A stretch of DNA of 64,000 nt from Pseudomonas azotoformans. Lineage in GTDB: Bacteria > Pseudomonadota > Gammaproteobacteria > Pseudomonadales > Pseudomonadaceae. Where the stretch lies: the NCBI RefSeq assembly GCF_900103345.1, contig NZ_LT629702.1, positions 2,914,001 to 2,978,000 of the forward strand, in the 5' to 3' direction. The position numbers were made by a program, and so were the translations under genes. Positions 17,054 to 25,939 of the stretch are shown here, piece by piece. The number at the start of each line of letters is the position of its first letter. The first letter of the stretch is position 1. The notes under the pieces are model-generated. The model saw only the letters and a list, made by a program, of their open reading frames with translations, made no database searches and was not told the origin of the DNA.

Positions 17054-17954
17054 AGAATTGCGCCCCCGCGCATAGGATCAGCAGCCACAACCATACGCCG
17101 CGTTGCACCAGTTGCCAGCCCCGGTCGATGGAAGCGGCATCCGCCGCCGGGCCTTCGCCCAGTTGCGGGCGGTGGTGCACTTCACCGTGATAGATCGCAG
17201 CGCCGCCCAACTCCACGCCCAGGGCGCCCGCACCAGCGGCCATGACCGGCCCGGCGTTGGGGCTGTCCCAGGTCGGGCCTTGGGTGCGCCAGCATTTGAG
17301 CGCCAGGCGCGTCTTGCCCAGCACCGCGTAGGTCAACGCCACCAGGCGTGCGGGAATGTAATTCAGCACGTCGTCGATTTTTGCAGCAGCCCAGCCGAAG
17401 CGCTCGAAGCGTTCGTTGCGATAACCCCACATGGCGTCGAGGGTGTTGCTCAGGCGGTAAAGCACCACGCCTGGCACGCCGGCCACCACAAACCAGAAAA
17501 TCGCAGCGAACACCGCATCGCTGCCGTTCTCCAGCACCGACTCGGTAGCGGCACGGGCAACTTCGGTGCGGTCCAGCTCGCTGGTCTGACGGCTGACCAG
17601 ATAGCTCACACGCTTGCGCGCTTCCTCCAGGTCATCACTGCGCAGCGCCTGGGCCACCGGAATCACATGCTCGCCAAGGCTGCGCATGCCGAGGGCGCAG
17701 TACAGCGCGAGGATCTCCAGCACCCAGCCGATGTACGGCGCCCATGACAAGGCCGTGGCCAGCAACGTCAGCGGCACCACGGCGATAAACCACGCGGTCA
17801 CGCCATGGCTGCGCCAGCCACGGCCACCGGTGTTGAAACGTTGCTCGATGCGCCCGGCGAAATTGCCGAACGCCACCAGCGGATGCCAGCGCCTGGGTTC
17901 GCCCAGCAGCGCATCCAGCGCGACTGCAGCGACACACAGCAAGGCCACACTCAT
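17046..17954 (-). CDS. cbiB: Adenosylcobinamide-phosphate synthase CbiB (CobD of Pseudomonas nomenclature)
   Basis: 302 residues, integral membrane. Family motifs [41 protein letters not shown] [26 protein letters not shown] split over ~140-160, and a C-terminal hydrophobic helix. It attaches aminopropanol phosphate to adenosylcobyric acid. ATG 17954 has GGGGAGTGAG just upstream and overlaps the bluB stop (ATGA), which decides the start over a 5-residue longer frame. Confidence 0.93.
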   Translation of the reverse strand: MSVALLCVAAVALDALLGEPRRWHPLVAFGNFAGRIEQRFNTGGRGWRSHGVTAWFIAVVPLTLLATALSWAPYIGWVLEILALYCALGMRSLGEHVIPVAQALRSDDLEEARKRVSYLVSRQTSELDRTEVARAATESVLENGSDAVFAAIFWFVVAGVPGVVLYRLSNTLDAMWGYRNERFERFGWAAAKIDDVLNYIPARLVALTYAVLGKTRLALKCWRTQGPTWDSPNAGPVMAAGAGALGVELGGAAIYHGEVHHRPQLGEGPAADAASIDRGWQLVQRGVWLWLLILCAGAQFYA

Positions 17955-18601
17955 TGACTCACTCCCCACGTATTTTCATACAACATGTCACTCAATGGCC
18001 GAGGCTCGGTCCAGCCTTCGAGCTGCAACATCGGTGCCGGATAGAACTCGGCTACCGGCCCCAGGCACAACACGGCCAGGGGTTTCGCGCCGGGCGGCAA
18101 GCCCAGCAGATCGGCCAGCGCCTGGGGTTCGAACAACGAGACCCAGCCCATGCCCAGGCCTTCGACCCGCGCCGCCAGCCACAAATTCTGGATAGCACAG
18201 GACAATGACGCCATGTCCATTTCCGGCAGGGTGCGACGCCCGAAGATGTGCCGCTCGCGATCATCCATCAACGCCGCCACCAGCACTTCGGCACAGTCGT
18301 GAATGCCTTCGACCTTGAGCTTCATGAACTCATCGGAGCGCTCACCCAGGGCTTCGGCGGTGCGTACGCGTTCTTCTTCCACCAATTGTTGAATCTGCCC
18401 ACGCAGTTGGCGGTCGCTGATGCGGACAAAGCGCCAGGGCTGCATCAGGCCGACGCTGGGCGCCTGGTGTGCGGCCTGGAGCAAGCGGTGGAGCAGCTCG
18501 GGGGCGACAGTACCGCCGCTGAAGTGGCGCATGTCGCGGCGTTCGGCGATGGCACGGTAGACAGCGTCGCGGTCGGCCTGGGGAAAGGCGTTGTCGCTCA
18601 T
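17951..18601 (-). CDS. bluB: 5,6-Dimethylbenzimidazole synthase BluB
   Basis: 216 residues, nitroreductase-like flavin fold. [10 protein letters not shown] near the N-terminus, [15 protein letters not shown], and [10 protein letters not shown] are BluB hallmarks. It cleaves reduced FMN with oxygen to give the lower ligand DMB. The start at 18601 is set by the ATGA overlap with cobB; a longer frame to 18754 would run deep into cobB. Together with cobT, cobU, cobC and cobS it indicates that this organism makes true DMB-cobalamin aerobically. Confidence 0.93.
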   Translation of the reverse strand: MSDNAFPQADRDAVYRAIAERRDMRHFSGGTVAPELLHRLLQAAHQAPSVGLMQPWRFVRISDRQLRGQIQQLVEEERVRTAEALGERSDEFMKLKVEGIHDCAEVLVAALMDDRERHIFGRRTLPEMDMASLSCAIQNLWLAARVEGLGMGWVSLFEPQALADLLGLPPGAKPLAVLCLGPVAEFYPAPMLQLEGWTEPRPLSDMLYENTWGVSQ

Positions 18602-19905
18602 AGTGCTGGGTCGGGCGCGAACAATGCGGCCACCGCCTGGGGATTGGATGGGAAATAGAAATGTACGTAGGACGCCGTCATCCGCCCCTGCCGGTATACC
18701 GCCTCGGCACCGCGCCCACCGTTGGGGCTCATGCCACGGGCAATCGGCTGCCATTCGGTGGTGGTCAGGGAATGGTGATAGGTATGGCCACGCAGGGTGC
18801 CTTCCGGCAATTCGACGCTTTGCAGGGCCAGGGCCGCCAGTTTCTTTTGCATCACCGCGTCGCCCTGCAACAGGCCGAGCAGTTCAGCGCGGATGCCGTC
18901 GACATCGGTCAGCGAGTCCAGCAGGTAGAGCATGCCGCCGCATTCGGCGAGCAAGGGTTTGCCGGCCGCGTGGTGAGCGCGAATGGCTTCAAGCATCGGG
19001 ATGTTTTCCGACAGCGCCTGATGGTGCAATTCCGGGTAACCGCCGGGCAGGTAGAGACTGTCGGCATCGGGCAACTGGCTATCGTGAATCGGCGAGAAGA
19101 ACGCCAGCTCAGCGCCCATTGCGCGCAGCAGGTCGAGACTTGCACCGTAGGTAAAAGCGAAGGCCTCATCGCGGGCCACGGCGATGCGCACGCCCTTGAG
19201 CAAGGGTTCGGCCTCGATCACTTGCGGCGCAGCAAATGTCACCGGTGGCGGCAAGGCGACTTCGCAACTGCTGCCCAGGGCTTGCGCGGCAGCGTCCAGG
19301 CGCACATCCAGGTCATTCAGTTCGCTGGCCTGCACCAGGCCGAGGTGGCGACTGGGCAGTTCGATACCGGTCTCGCGTGACAACGCGCCATACCAGCGCA
19401 GGCCCTCGGTGAGGCTGCCTTCCAGCAGTTGCGCATGACGCAGGGTGCCGACACGGTTAGCCAGTACGCCGGCGAATGGCAGATCCGGCTGATAGCGCGC
19501 CAGGCCCAATGCCAACGCACCGAAGGTCTGCGCCATGGCCGTGCCGTCGATCACTCCCAGCACCGGCACGCCGAAATGTCGCGCCAGGTCGGCGCTGGAG
19601 GGTGTGCCGTCGAACAGGCCCATCACGCCTTCGATCAGGATCAGGTCCGCCTCCCCCGCCGCTTCCCACAGCAAACGGCGACTTTCCGCCTCGCCCACCA
19701 TCCACATGTCCAACTGATACACCGGCGCACCGCTGGCGCGCTCGTGAATCATCGGGTCGAGAAAGTCCGGGCCGCATTTGAACACACGCACCTTGCGCCC
19801 CAAGTTGCGGTGCAAGCGGGCGAGCGCGGCGGTGACGGTGGTTTTGCCCTGGCCGGACGCCGGAGCGGCGATCAACACGGCAGGGCAATGACGGGGCTGA
19901 TTCAA
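18598..19905 (-). CDS. cobB: Cobyrinic acid a,c-diamide synthase CobB (CbiA)
   Basis: 435 residues. P-loop APASGQGKTTVTAALARLHR at the N-terminus and an amidotransferase domain with LLAECGGMLYLLDSLTD; the C-terminus has RGHTYHHS. It amidates (hydrogeno)cobyrinic acid at the a and c positions. The start is an uncommon TTG that overlaps the cobO stop (TTGA); AAGG lies about 9 bases upstream. No nearer ATG precedes the P-loop. Confidence 0.93.
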   Translation of the reverse strand: MNQPRHCPAVLIAAPASGQGKTTVTAALARLHRNLGRKVRVFKCGPDFLDPMIHERASGAPVYQLDMWMVGEAESRRLLWEAAGEADLILIEGVMGLFDGTPSSADLARHFGVPVLGVIDGTAMAQTFGALALGLARYQPDLPFAGVLANRVGTLRHAQLLEGSLTEGLRWYGALSRETGIELPSRHLGLVQASELNDLDVRLDAAAQALGSSCEVALPPPVTFAAPQVIEAEPLLKGVRIAVARDEAFAFTYGASLDLLRAMGAELAFFSPIHDSQLPDADSLYLPGGYPELHHQALSENIPMLEAIRAHHAAGKPLLAECGGMLYLLDSLTDVDGIRAELLGLLQGDAVMQKKLAALALQSVELPEGTLRGHTYHHSLTTTEWQPIARGMSPNGGRGAEAVYRQGRMTASYVHFYFPSNPQAVAALFAPDPAL

Positions 19906-20513
19906 AGTTCGACGCCCTTCTGTGCCTTGATGCCGGCCTGGAACGCGTGCTTGAGCATGCCCATTTCGGTGACGGTGTCGCCCATTTCGATCAACTCGGG
20001 TTTGGCGCCACGGCCGGTGACCACCACGTGCTGCATCGGTGGACGGGCTTGCAGGTCGCTGAGGACCTGGTCCAGGTCGAGGTAGCCGTGCTTGAGCGCG
20101 ATGTTCAGTTCGTCCAGCACCACCAGGCCGATGGAGGGGTCTTGCAGCAATTCGCGGGAGACCGCCCAGGCGGCTTCGGCGGCGGCGATGTCGCGCTGGC
20201 GGTCCTGGGTTTCCCAGGTGAAACCTTCGCCCATCACATGGAAACGCACTTGCTCGGGGAAGCGGCGGAAGAACAATTCTTCACCGGTGCTGTTGCGCCC
20301 CTTGATGAACTGCACCACGCCGCACTGCATGCCGTGGCCCATGGCTCGGGCCAACATGCCGAACGCGGAGCTGCTCTTGCCTTTGCCGTTGCCGGTCAGC
20401 ACCAGCAGTAGGCCGCATTCGTTGGGGGAGTTGGCGATGCGCTCGTCGATCACGGCTTTTTTGCGCAGCATGCGCGCCAGGTGGCGTTCGTCGCGGTCGG
20501 GGGAATCGGTCAT
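19902..20513 (-). CDS. cobO: Cob(I)yrinic acid a,c-diamide adenosyltransferase CobO (BtuR/CobA)
   Basis: 203 residues from ATG 20513 (MTDSPDRDERH). P-loop variant VLTGNGKGKSSSAFGMLARA, then GVVQFIKG, LVVLDELNIALKHGYL and VVVTGRGAKPEL, all typical. It transfers the adenosyl group from ATP to the corrin cobalt. As the first gene after the cobalamin riboswitch it leads the operon. The N-terminal longer frame (to 20576) covers the leader and is rejected. Confidence 0.94.
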   Translation of the reverse strand: MTDSPDRDERHLARMLRKKAVIDERIANSPNECGLLLVLTGNGKGKSSSAFGMLARAMGHGMQCGVVQFIKGRNSTGEELFFRRFPEQVRFHVMGEGFTWETQDRQRDIAAAEAAWAVSRELLQDPSIGLVVLDELNIALKHGYLDLDQVLSDLQARPPMQHVVVTGRGAKPELIEMGDTVTEMGMLKHAFQAGIKAQKGVEL

Positions 20514-20599
20514 GGCAGCTCTCCGTTGGGGCTGGACAAAAACGGCGGGCAGGAAAAAAGAACAACAGACAGCCAAGCATCGCCCACCGTGATGCTGTT

Positions 20600-20826
20600 G
20601 GATGTTGCAGGCCGGTCTCCGGGCTCATGAGTGGCGTGCGGGTTGAAGGCAGGCCAACGCTGCGCCTTCCCATATCGCAGGCGATACAGTGGCAAAAGGC
20701 AGCGTCTTGACTCATTTACCGTTGCGGGGGCAGCGCCGGAATCGCGGCGGCACTGTGTAGAAGTGCGCTCACTCACCGGCTTCCCTGTTTCACTCCGTCG
20801 ACCCGTGGGTCACAGAGCACCTGGAA
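20600..20826 (-). promoter_or_regulatory. Cobalamin (adenosylcobalamin) riboswitch
   Basis: Read on the minus strand, the element starts with the P1/P2 motif GGTGCT and continues with AACAGGGAAGCCGGTGA. The hallmark B12 box GCGCTGCCCCGCAACGGTAA comes next, and it closes with GAGCCCGGAGACCGGCCTGC. These are in the right order and spacing for the class I cobalamin aptamer. It sits about 90 bases before cobO. A short hairpin (AGCATC...GATGCT, 20576-20596) and a T-rich stretch follow, but a clean terminator is not obvious, so control may act on translation. Confidence 0.95.
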
Positions 20827-20896
20827 CAAGCGGCGAAGGGTAGTAGGTTGGGGGTGGAGCGTCAATTAAAGCGACTTGAAGTCGACACAAAACAAC

Positions 20897-20985
20897 TGTG
20901 GGAGGGGGCTTGCCCCCGATGGCGGTGGATCAGCCCATTTATCTTTAGCTGACACACTGCTATCGGGGGCAAGCCCCCTCCCACA
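20897..20985. repeat. REP doublet, family B
   Basis: Inverted copies of GTGGGAGGGGGCTTGCCCCC around a ~45-base spacer. It lies upstream of the riboswitch promoter side and downstream of the NlpC/P60 lipoprotein gene. Confidence 0.9.
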
Positions 20986-21004
20986 TTTTGATTCGAGTCT
21001 GGCG

Positions 21005-21544
21005 CTAAGGATTGCGTGCCAGGTTGCCCGGCAACACGCGTTTGGCGCTCAGGTAGGCATTCTGCCAATAGGCCTTGGACAGCGTATCCAGCTTCACCGT
21101 GCCGCCGGTTTGCGGCGCATGCACAAACCGGCCTTCACCCACGTAGATCCCGGCGTGGCTGACCTGGGAACCGCCACCGGTGGCGAAGAACAGCAAGTCG
21201 CCGGTCTGCAGGTTCTGTTCGCTGACATCCTGGGCGCGCATCACGATCAGTTCGCGGGTGGTACGCGGCAGGGAGATACCAGCGGCATCGCGGAAGACAA
21301 ACCCGATCAGGCCACTGCAATCAAACCCGGAGTCCGGCGTGTTGCCGCCCCAACGGTAAGGCGTGCCGACCAGGCCCAGCGCACGGAAGAGCACGTCTTC
21401 GGCCGCAGGCGAGAAATTCTGGGTGGAATAGTTGAACACCGGCTTGGGCTTCACCGCTACGGGAGCGGGCGGCGGCGTGCGGCTTGCACAGGCGCTGAGG
21501 AGCGCGGCGCAAACAATGAGAATCAGGCGGGCCGAGGTCGACAT
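21005..21544 (-). CDS. NlpC/P60 (C40) family lipoprotein endopeptidase, copy 1
   Basis: 179 residues. Lipoprotein signal with lipobox LSAC at ~19, a Pro-rich linker, then the NlpC/P60 catalytic domain: Cys in GFDCSGLIGFVF, His in VSHAGIYVG and third residue His in FVHAPQTGG. It probably cleaves gamma-D-Glu-mDAP peptide bonds or crosslinks in peptidoglycan, like MepS (Spr). It is a tandem paralogue of the gene at 21689. Confidence 0.9.
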   Translation of the reverse strand: MSTSARLILIVCAALLSACASRTPPPAPVAVKPKPVFNYSTQNFSPAAEDVLFRALGLVGTPYRWGGNTPDSGFDCSGLIGFVFRDAAGISLPRTTRELIVMRAQDVSEQNLQTGDLLFFATGGGSQVSHAGIYVGEGRFVHAPQTGGTVKLDTLSKAYWQNAYLSAKRVLPGNLARNP

Positions 21545-21688
21545 GTGCAGAACAATCCTGGTCTGGATGCGGCTTTCGCTGCCGAACGCTGAAAACCAGA
21601 ACGCGCAAGCAAAGCTCGCGCGAACGGATTACAACAATATCCAGGGATTCTAGCGCTTACACGTCAAACTTCAAGTATCACTTTAAGT

Positions 21689-22318
21689 TTACTTGCTAGC
21701 GGTAACCGTCGTCGGGGCCATGGCGAGTGCGCGCTTGGCTTCGATGAAGGTTTTGCTCCAGTAGCTGTCACCCAGGTTATCGACCCGGACACCACCACTG
21801 CGACGGCTGCTGGAGTGGATAAACTGGTTATCGCCCAGGTAGATACCGGCATGGCTGACACGACCACGGCCTGCCGTACTGAAGAAAAGCAGATCACCGG
21901 GCTTGAGGTTGTTGCGTGCGACCAACGGTGCATTCACGTTGATCATTTCGCGAGTGGAACGCGGCAGGTTCATGCCGGCCTCTTCACGAAACAGATAGCC
22001 GATGAAACCGCTGCAGTCGAAACCGGCTTCAGAGGTACCACCGAAGCGGTAACGGGTACCGATCAGGGACATGCCGCGTTCGAGGATGCTGTCGGCCAGG
22101 ACTGGAAGCTGGTAAGGCTTGTTGCCGGCGAAGTCGGCCAGTTCCTTTTCCGTTGCAACTTCTTCCTCATAAACAGAGGCAGATTGAGCAGCAACGAATT
22201 TTGCCTGATTTTGAACCTGTGGTTTTTGCTGATCTGCCACCTGCTGAGGGTGGGAGGCGCAACCAAACAACAGGGTAACGAGTGCGAGGGGCACGAGGGG
22301 TGCGAAGCGATTTAGCAT
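21689..22318 (-). CDS. NlpC/P60 (C40) family lipoprotein endopeptidase, copy 2
   Basis: 209 residues from ATG 22318; a GTG two codons earlier is possible. Lipobox LFGC, a longer polar linker than copy 1 (~25-75), then GFDCSGFIGYLF, VSHAGIYLG and FIHSSSRRSGG, so the Cys-His-His catalytic set is intact. Murein endopeptidase at the cell envelope, MepS-like. The two copies share layout but differ in linker and C-terminal charge, which suggests division of labour rather than recent duplication. The Shine-Dalgarno sequence is weak. Confidence 0.88.
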   Translation of the reverse strand: MLNRFAPLVPLALVTLLFGCASHPQQVADQQKPQVQNQAKFVAAQSASVYEEEVATEKELADFAGNKPYQLPVLADSILERGMSLIGTRYRFGGTSEAGFDCSGFIGYLFREEAGMNLPRSTREMINVNAPLVARNNLKPGDLLFFSTAGRGRVSHAGIYLGDNQFIHSSSRRSGGVRVDNLGDSYWSKTFIEAKRALAMAPTTVTASK

Positions 22319-22531
22319 GGGCACGACCGTGGCTGATATGTAAAGAAGTCGAGACTATGCCTTCTATCACATCGATTTGCAAATTCAATCGTGGTCTATG
22401 TGACTTCTTGTTTGGACTATGACATCTAAGCCCTTAACACCCCTTACCTGCCTTTTGCGTGGCCAAACCGGCTAAAACGCAGGTTTTCTGGCGCCTGGAA
22501 TTTGCCGAAAGCCGCGAAAACAAAGGGCTGG

Positions 22532-23236
22532 TTACCAACCGAGGGTTTCTTTCAGGAAGGGGATGGTCAGCTTGCGCTGGGCCTGCAAGGAGGCCTGGTC
22601 GAGCTGTTCGAGCAGATCGAACAATGCACTCATGCTGCGGGTGCCTCGAGTAAGGATAAAGTGCCCGACCTCGTCGGTGAGGTGCAGGCCGCGACGGGAT
22701 GCGCGCAGTTGCAGGGCACGCAATTTGTCTTCGTCGGACAGCGGGCGCATCTGGAAGATCAGCGCCAGGGTCATCCGCGACTTGAGGTCGGCCAGCTTGA
22801 TCGGCAACTCACGGGGCGAAGTCGACGCGGCAATCAGCAGCCGCCGACCGCTGTCACGCAAGCGGTTGAACAGGTGAAACAGCGCTTCTTCCCAATCCGC
22901 CTTGCCGGCGATCGCTTGCAGATCGTCGAGGCACACCAGCTCGTATTGCTCAAGATGGTCGAAGATGCCGATACCGCGGTCCATCAACTCAGCCAACGGC
23001 AGGTACACCGCCGGTTCGCCCATCTGCTCGAACCGCAGGCACGCAGCCTGCAACAGGTGGGTACGCCCTACGCCGTGCTTGCCCCACAGATAGATCAGGC
23101 TTTCGGTCCACCCGGCGTCGGCTTCGCAGAGCCGCTCGACATAGCCGAGTGCAGCGGCATTGGCGCCTGGGTAGTAGTTGATAAAGGTGGCGTCATCACG
23201 CAGACGCACACCCAAGGGCAGCTGAATCGGTTTCAT
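22532..23236 (-). CDS. hda: DnaA regulatory inactivator Hda
   Basis: 234 residues, AAA+ fold related to DnaA domain III without the DNA-binding domain. The N-terminal clamp-binding-type segment IQLPLGVRL, IYLWGKHGVGRTHLLQA (Walker A variant), VCLDDLQAIAG (Walker B), and the sensor region RDSGRRLLIAASTSPRELP are visible. With the sliding clamp it stimulates ATP hydrolysis by DnaA to prevent re-initiation. It follows the permease gene by about 200 bases. Confidence 0.93.
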   Translation of the reverse strand: MKPIQLPLGVRLRDDATFINYYPGANAAALGYVERLCEADAGWTESLIYLWGKHGVGRTHLLQAACLRFEQMGEPAVYLPLAELMDRGIGIFDHLEQYELVCLDDLQAIAGKADWEEALFHLFNRLRDSGRRLLIAASTSPRELPIKLADLKSRMTLALIFQMRPLSDEDKLRALQLRASRRGLHLTDEVGHFILTRGTRSMSALFDLLEQLDQASLQAQRKLTIPFLKETLGW

Positions 23237-23394
23237 GCTGACTGAACGGCTCCAAACGAACCGTTAGTGGCCTCTGTGTAAAGTTTGCAAAGTTTATACC
23301 CGTGACGCCGGGCGCACAATGCAACAGACCCCAAGCAAAATCAAAGGTTTGCGTTAACTTGTTGGATTTATGCAGATTGTTTGACGGACCGCTC

Positions 23395-23430
23395 CCAGAA
23401 AAGACAAACCCGGCGTTGGCCGGGTTTGTG
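23395..23430 (-). terminator. Terminator after the AI-2E-family gene
   Basis: Perfect 11-bp stem ACAAACCCGGC/GCCGGGTTTGT with a GTTG loop; on the minus strand it is followed by TCTTTTCT. Confidence 0.75.
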
Positions 23431-23439
23431 AAGAAAGGG

Positions 23440-24513
23440 TTACAAGTCGGGATCTTCAACCCCCGTATACGCATCCGAATCCTTGTACAGATCGTGCACA
23501 TGGCGCACCAGCACCATGATCACCGCCGCTACCGGCAGTGCCAGCAGGATGCCGGTAAAACCAAACAGCTCACCGCCCGCCAGGATCGCAAAGATCACCG
23601 CCACCGGGTGCAGGCCAATCCTATCCCCCACCAGCAACGGCGTGAGCACCATGCCTTCCAACGCTTGGCCGACCATGAATACGGCCACGATCCCCAGCAT
23701 CGGGTAAAGGTCACCGCCAAACTGGAACAAGCCCGCCACCAGCGCCGCGCCGATACCGATCACAAAGCCCATATAAGGCACGATCGCGGCCAGGCCGGCG
23801 ATCAGGCCGATCAACAGGCCCAGCTCCAGGCCGATGGCCATCAAGCCAGCAGCGTAGATGATCCCCAGGGCCAACATTACCAGCAACTGCCCGCGCACGA
23901 AGGCGCCAAGCACCTCATGGCACTCTTCGGCCAGCGAGACAATGCGTTCCTCACGGTTGCGCGGCAGCAAGCTGCGGATCTTGGCCATCATGATGTCCCA
24001 GTCGCGCAGCAAGTAGAACGCCACCACCGGGATCAGCACCAGGTTGGTCAGCCAGCCGATCAACGCCAGGCTGGACGCCGTCGCCTGACTGAGGATGACC
24101 CCGACGATGTCGGTGGTCTGACCCATATGTTCACTGATGGCCGACTTGACCTTGTCGAACTTCCAGAAGCCATCCGCCAGCCCCAGCTTGGCCTGGGCCC
24201 ATGGCATTGCCGTGTGCTGCAGCCAATCGAGCATCTGCGGCGCCAGCTCATACAAGCGGAACAACTGCTTGGCCAGCATCGGCACCAGCACCAGCACCAA
24301 CGCCGTGATGATCAAGGTAAACAGGGCGAACACCGCCACCACGCCCCAGGTCCGCGACAACCCTGCCTTCTCCAGACGGTCCACCACCGGATCGAACAGG
24401 TAAGCCAGCAGCAACGCGACCAGGAACGGCGTCAGGATCGAATGCAGCAGGAACACAAAAACGCACAGCAGGACAAACCCGCCAAGCCACACCCAACGAC
24501 GCGTATCCGCCAT
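23440..24513 (-). CDS. AI-2E family transporter (PerM-like permease)
   Basis: 357 residues with about 8 membrane helices, including the conserved LLLAYLFDPVVDRLEKAGLSR early region and PYMGFVIGIGAALVAGLFQFGG. The family includes TqsA/PerM-type exporters and Na/H antiporter-like proteins; the substrate is not predictable. GGAG lies 8 bases before the ATG at 24513, which is preferred over the ATG at 24525 that has no ribosome-binding site. It is adjacent to the DUF2066 gene on the same strand. Confidence 0.87.
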   Translation of the reverse strand: MADTRRWVWLGGFVLLCVFVFLLHSILTPFLVALLLAYLFDPVVDRLEKAGLSRTWGVVAVFALFTLIITALVLVLVPMLAKQLFRLYELAPQMLDWLQHTAMPWAQAKLGLADGFWKFDKVKSAISEHMGQTTDIVGVILSQATASSLALIGWLTNLVLIPVVAFYLLRDWDIMMAKIRSLLPRNREERIVSLAEECHEVLGAFVRGQLLVMLALGIIYAAGLMAIGLELGLLIGLIAGLAAIVPYMGFVIGIGAALVAGLFQFGGDLYPMLGIVAVFMVGQALEGMVLTPLLVGDRIGLHPVAVIFAILAGGELFGFTGILLALPVAAVIMVLVRHVHDLYKDSDAYTGVEDPDL

Positions 24514-24545
24514 AAACCACTCCATCTATATAAAGAAGAAAACTG

Positions 24546-25586
24546 CTACCAACGAAAACGCAGTTGCGCCTGAGGTTCTGGTGCAGCAGCCGGCTGCTCA
24601 CCCTCCGCCACGGGTTGCTGGACCGGTGCTTCACCCGCAGGAATCTCCTGCAACTTGGCCAGGCTCAACTGAGTACGCAACTGATCGGCACTGCCGTTGA
24701 CGCGGTACACGATGCGATTGCCATCCACTAACTGCGGCTGACCGCCGAAAGGCTCCAGCAGATGCCCCAGCGCGGCATAACGCTCAAGGGTCATGCCCTG
24801 CACTTCCAGCAATTGTTCGGTGCTCACGCCGGGCTTGACCGCAAAGCGCGGCGCCAGCTTCTGGCTGACCGCCAGCATCACCGCGTCGGCCACGGCGCCG
24901 GTGTCGGCCCCTTGCGCCGTGCCTTGCTCACTTTTGTCGCCCAGCCACAGACGCCATTTGGCCAGCCATTGGCTGCCTTCCTGACGCGCATGCACCGCCA
25001 GCAAGGCGTCGGCGCCGTAACGCTCGGAGGCCGCACGCAGCGGTGTGGCGTCGGCACTTTCCAGATTCGGTGCGGTGGCGACCACCTGCTCATCCAGGTC
25101 ACCCAGCGGCAGGCGCAGCGGCAAACCTCGGTGTTGCGCCGCACGGCGCAGCGCCTGGGCAACGGTCTGGCCATCGCCCACCAGGCTGCTGCCTTCGGTG
25201 GAGTCGTTCAGCCACCAGCCAAGGATCGACGGCCGATTGCTGCCCCAGATCGACAGGCCCGCTTCCCGCAGCACGCGATCGGTGCTCACCGGGTCGAAAT
25301 CCACTTGCAGGCTTTCCGGCGGGCCTGCGTCGTAGCCGTACTGACTGATGATTTGTTGCGGGTCCTTGCGAACGGCCGCCAGGCCCGGGCCATCGGCGGC
25401 CTTGGCGTCGCCGGTCAAGCGAATCACCAGGGTCTGCACGGCGCGCTGGGTCGCCTGGTCGCGCTCTTGCGGCGACTGGCTGCTGACGGGCTCGAGTACT
25501 TGATAAAGGCCATTGAGGGTTTCGGCATGACTCGCCAGGCTGACCAACGACAAGCAGCCTACAAAGAAAAACTTGAACAAACGCAT
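24546..25586 (-). CDS. DUF2066 domain protein, exported
   Basis: 346 residues from ATG 25586; the longer frame to 25676 lacks a signal sequence. The signal peptide FFFVGCLSLVSLASHAET is followed by LYQVLEPVSSQSPQERDQATQRAVQTLVIRLTGD, the start of DUF2066. The C-terminal ~30 residues are Pro/Ala/Gln-rich. The family is conserved in gammaproteobacteria next to purM and hda; its molecular role is unknown. Periplasmic or surface location is inferred. Confidence 0.87.
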   Translation of the reverse strand: MRLFKFFFVGCLSLVSLASHAETLNGLYQVLEPVSSQSPQERDQATQRAVQTLVIRLTGDAKAADGPGLAAVRKDPQQIISQYGYDAGPPESLQVDFDPVSTDRVLREAGLSIWGSNRPSILGWWLNDSTEGSSLVGDGQTVAQALRRAAQHRGLPLRLPLGDLDEQVVATAPNLESADATPLRAASERYGADALLAVHARQEGSQWLAKWRLWLGDKSEQGTAQGADTGAVADAVMLAVSQKLAPRFAVKPGVSTEQLLEVQGMTLERYAALGHLLEPFGGQPQLVDGNRIVYRVNGSADQLRTQLSLAKLQEIPAGEAPVQQPVAEGEQPAAAPEPQAQLRFRW

Positions 25587-25939
25587 GAAAGATTCCCGAA
25601 CGACAAATTTAGCGGCTGGAACAGACCGCGTGAACTCGGCTTGGCAAGGCTGTGACCACAGCGACCGGTAAAACATTCACAGGGTCGTGGCAGTTTTTGT
25701 ACTGTCATAACGATAGCGGTTTAAAGGCTATACCTTAATACACGTCAAGGCAGGGCCGATTTGCATTTTTTAACCGGCTTTTTTACCTATATGCCCCTGC
25801 CCGTCGGCCCGAGGATGGCCGCTGCCCCTCAAGCCTGATAAAATCGCGCGCCTTCGCAGACCGTCAACGGCTGGGCCTTTTACCAAAAGCGCCTGCCCGC
25901 TCGGTCGTTACCCAGAAATCCCCCCTAAAGGCCTGGATC
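25587..25939. other. Divergent promoter region, DUF2066 / purM
   Basis: 353 bases without a supported gene. AT-rich patches at ~25690-25790 and a GATAAAAT box at about 25838-25845 followed by GC-rich leader are candidate promoter parts for purM. No clear operator or riboswitch is seen. Confidence 0.5.

Noticed and set aside
20576..20596. Intrinsic terminator as expression platform of the cobalamin riboswitch
   Set aside because: A 6-bp hairpin is present but the T-rich stretch begins about ten or more bases later, so transcription termination is not supported by sequence alone.
23302..24573. Open frame of 423 residues opposite the AI-2E transporter gene
   Set aside because: Gln/His/Arg-rich translation typical of the antisense of a GC-rich gene, no ribosome-binding site, and the minus-strand gene is clear.
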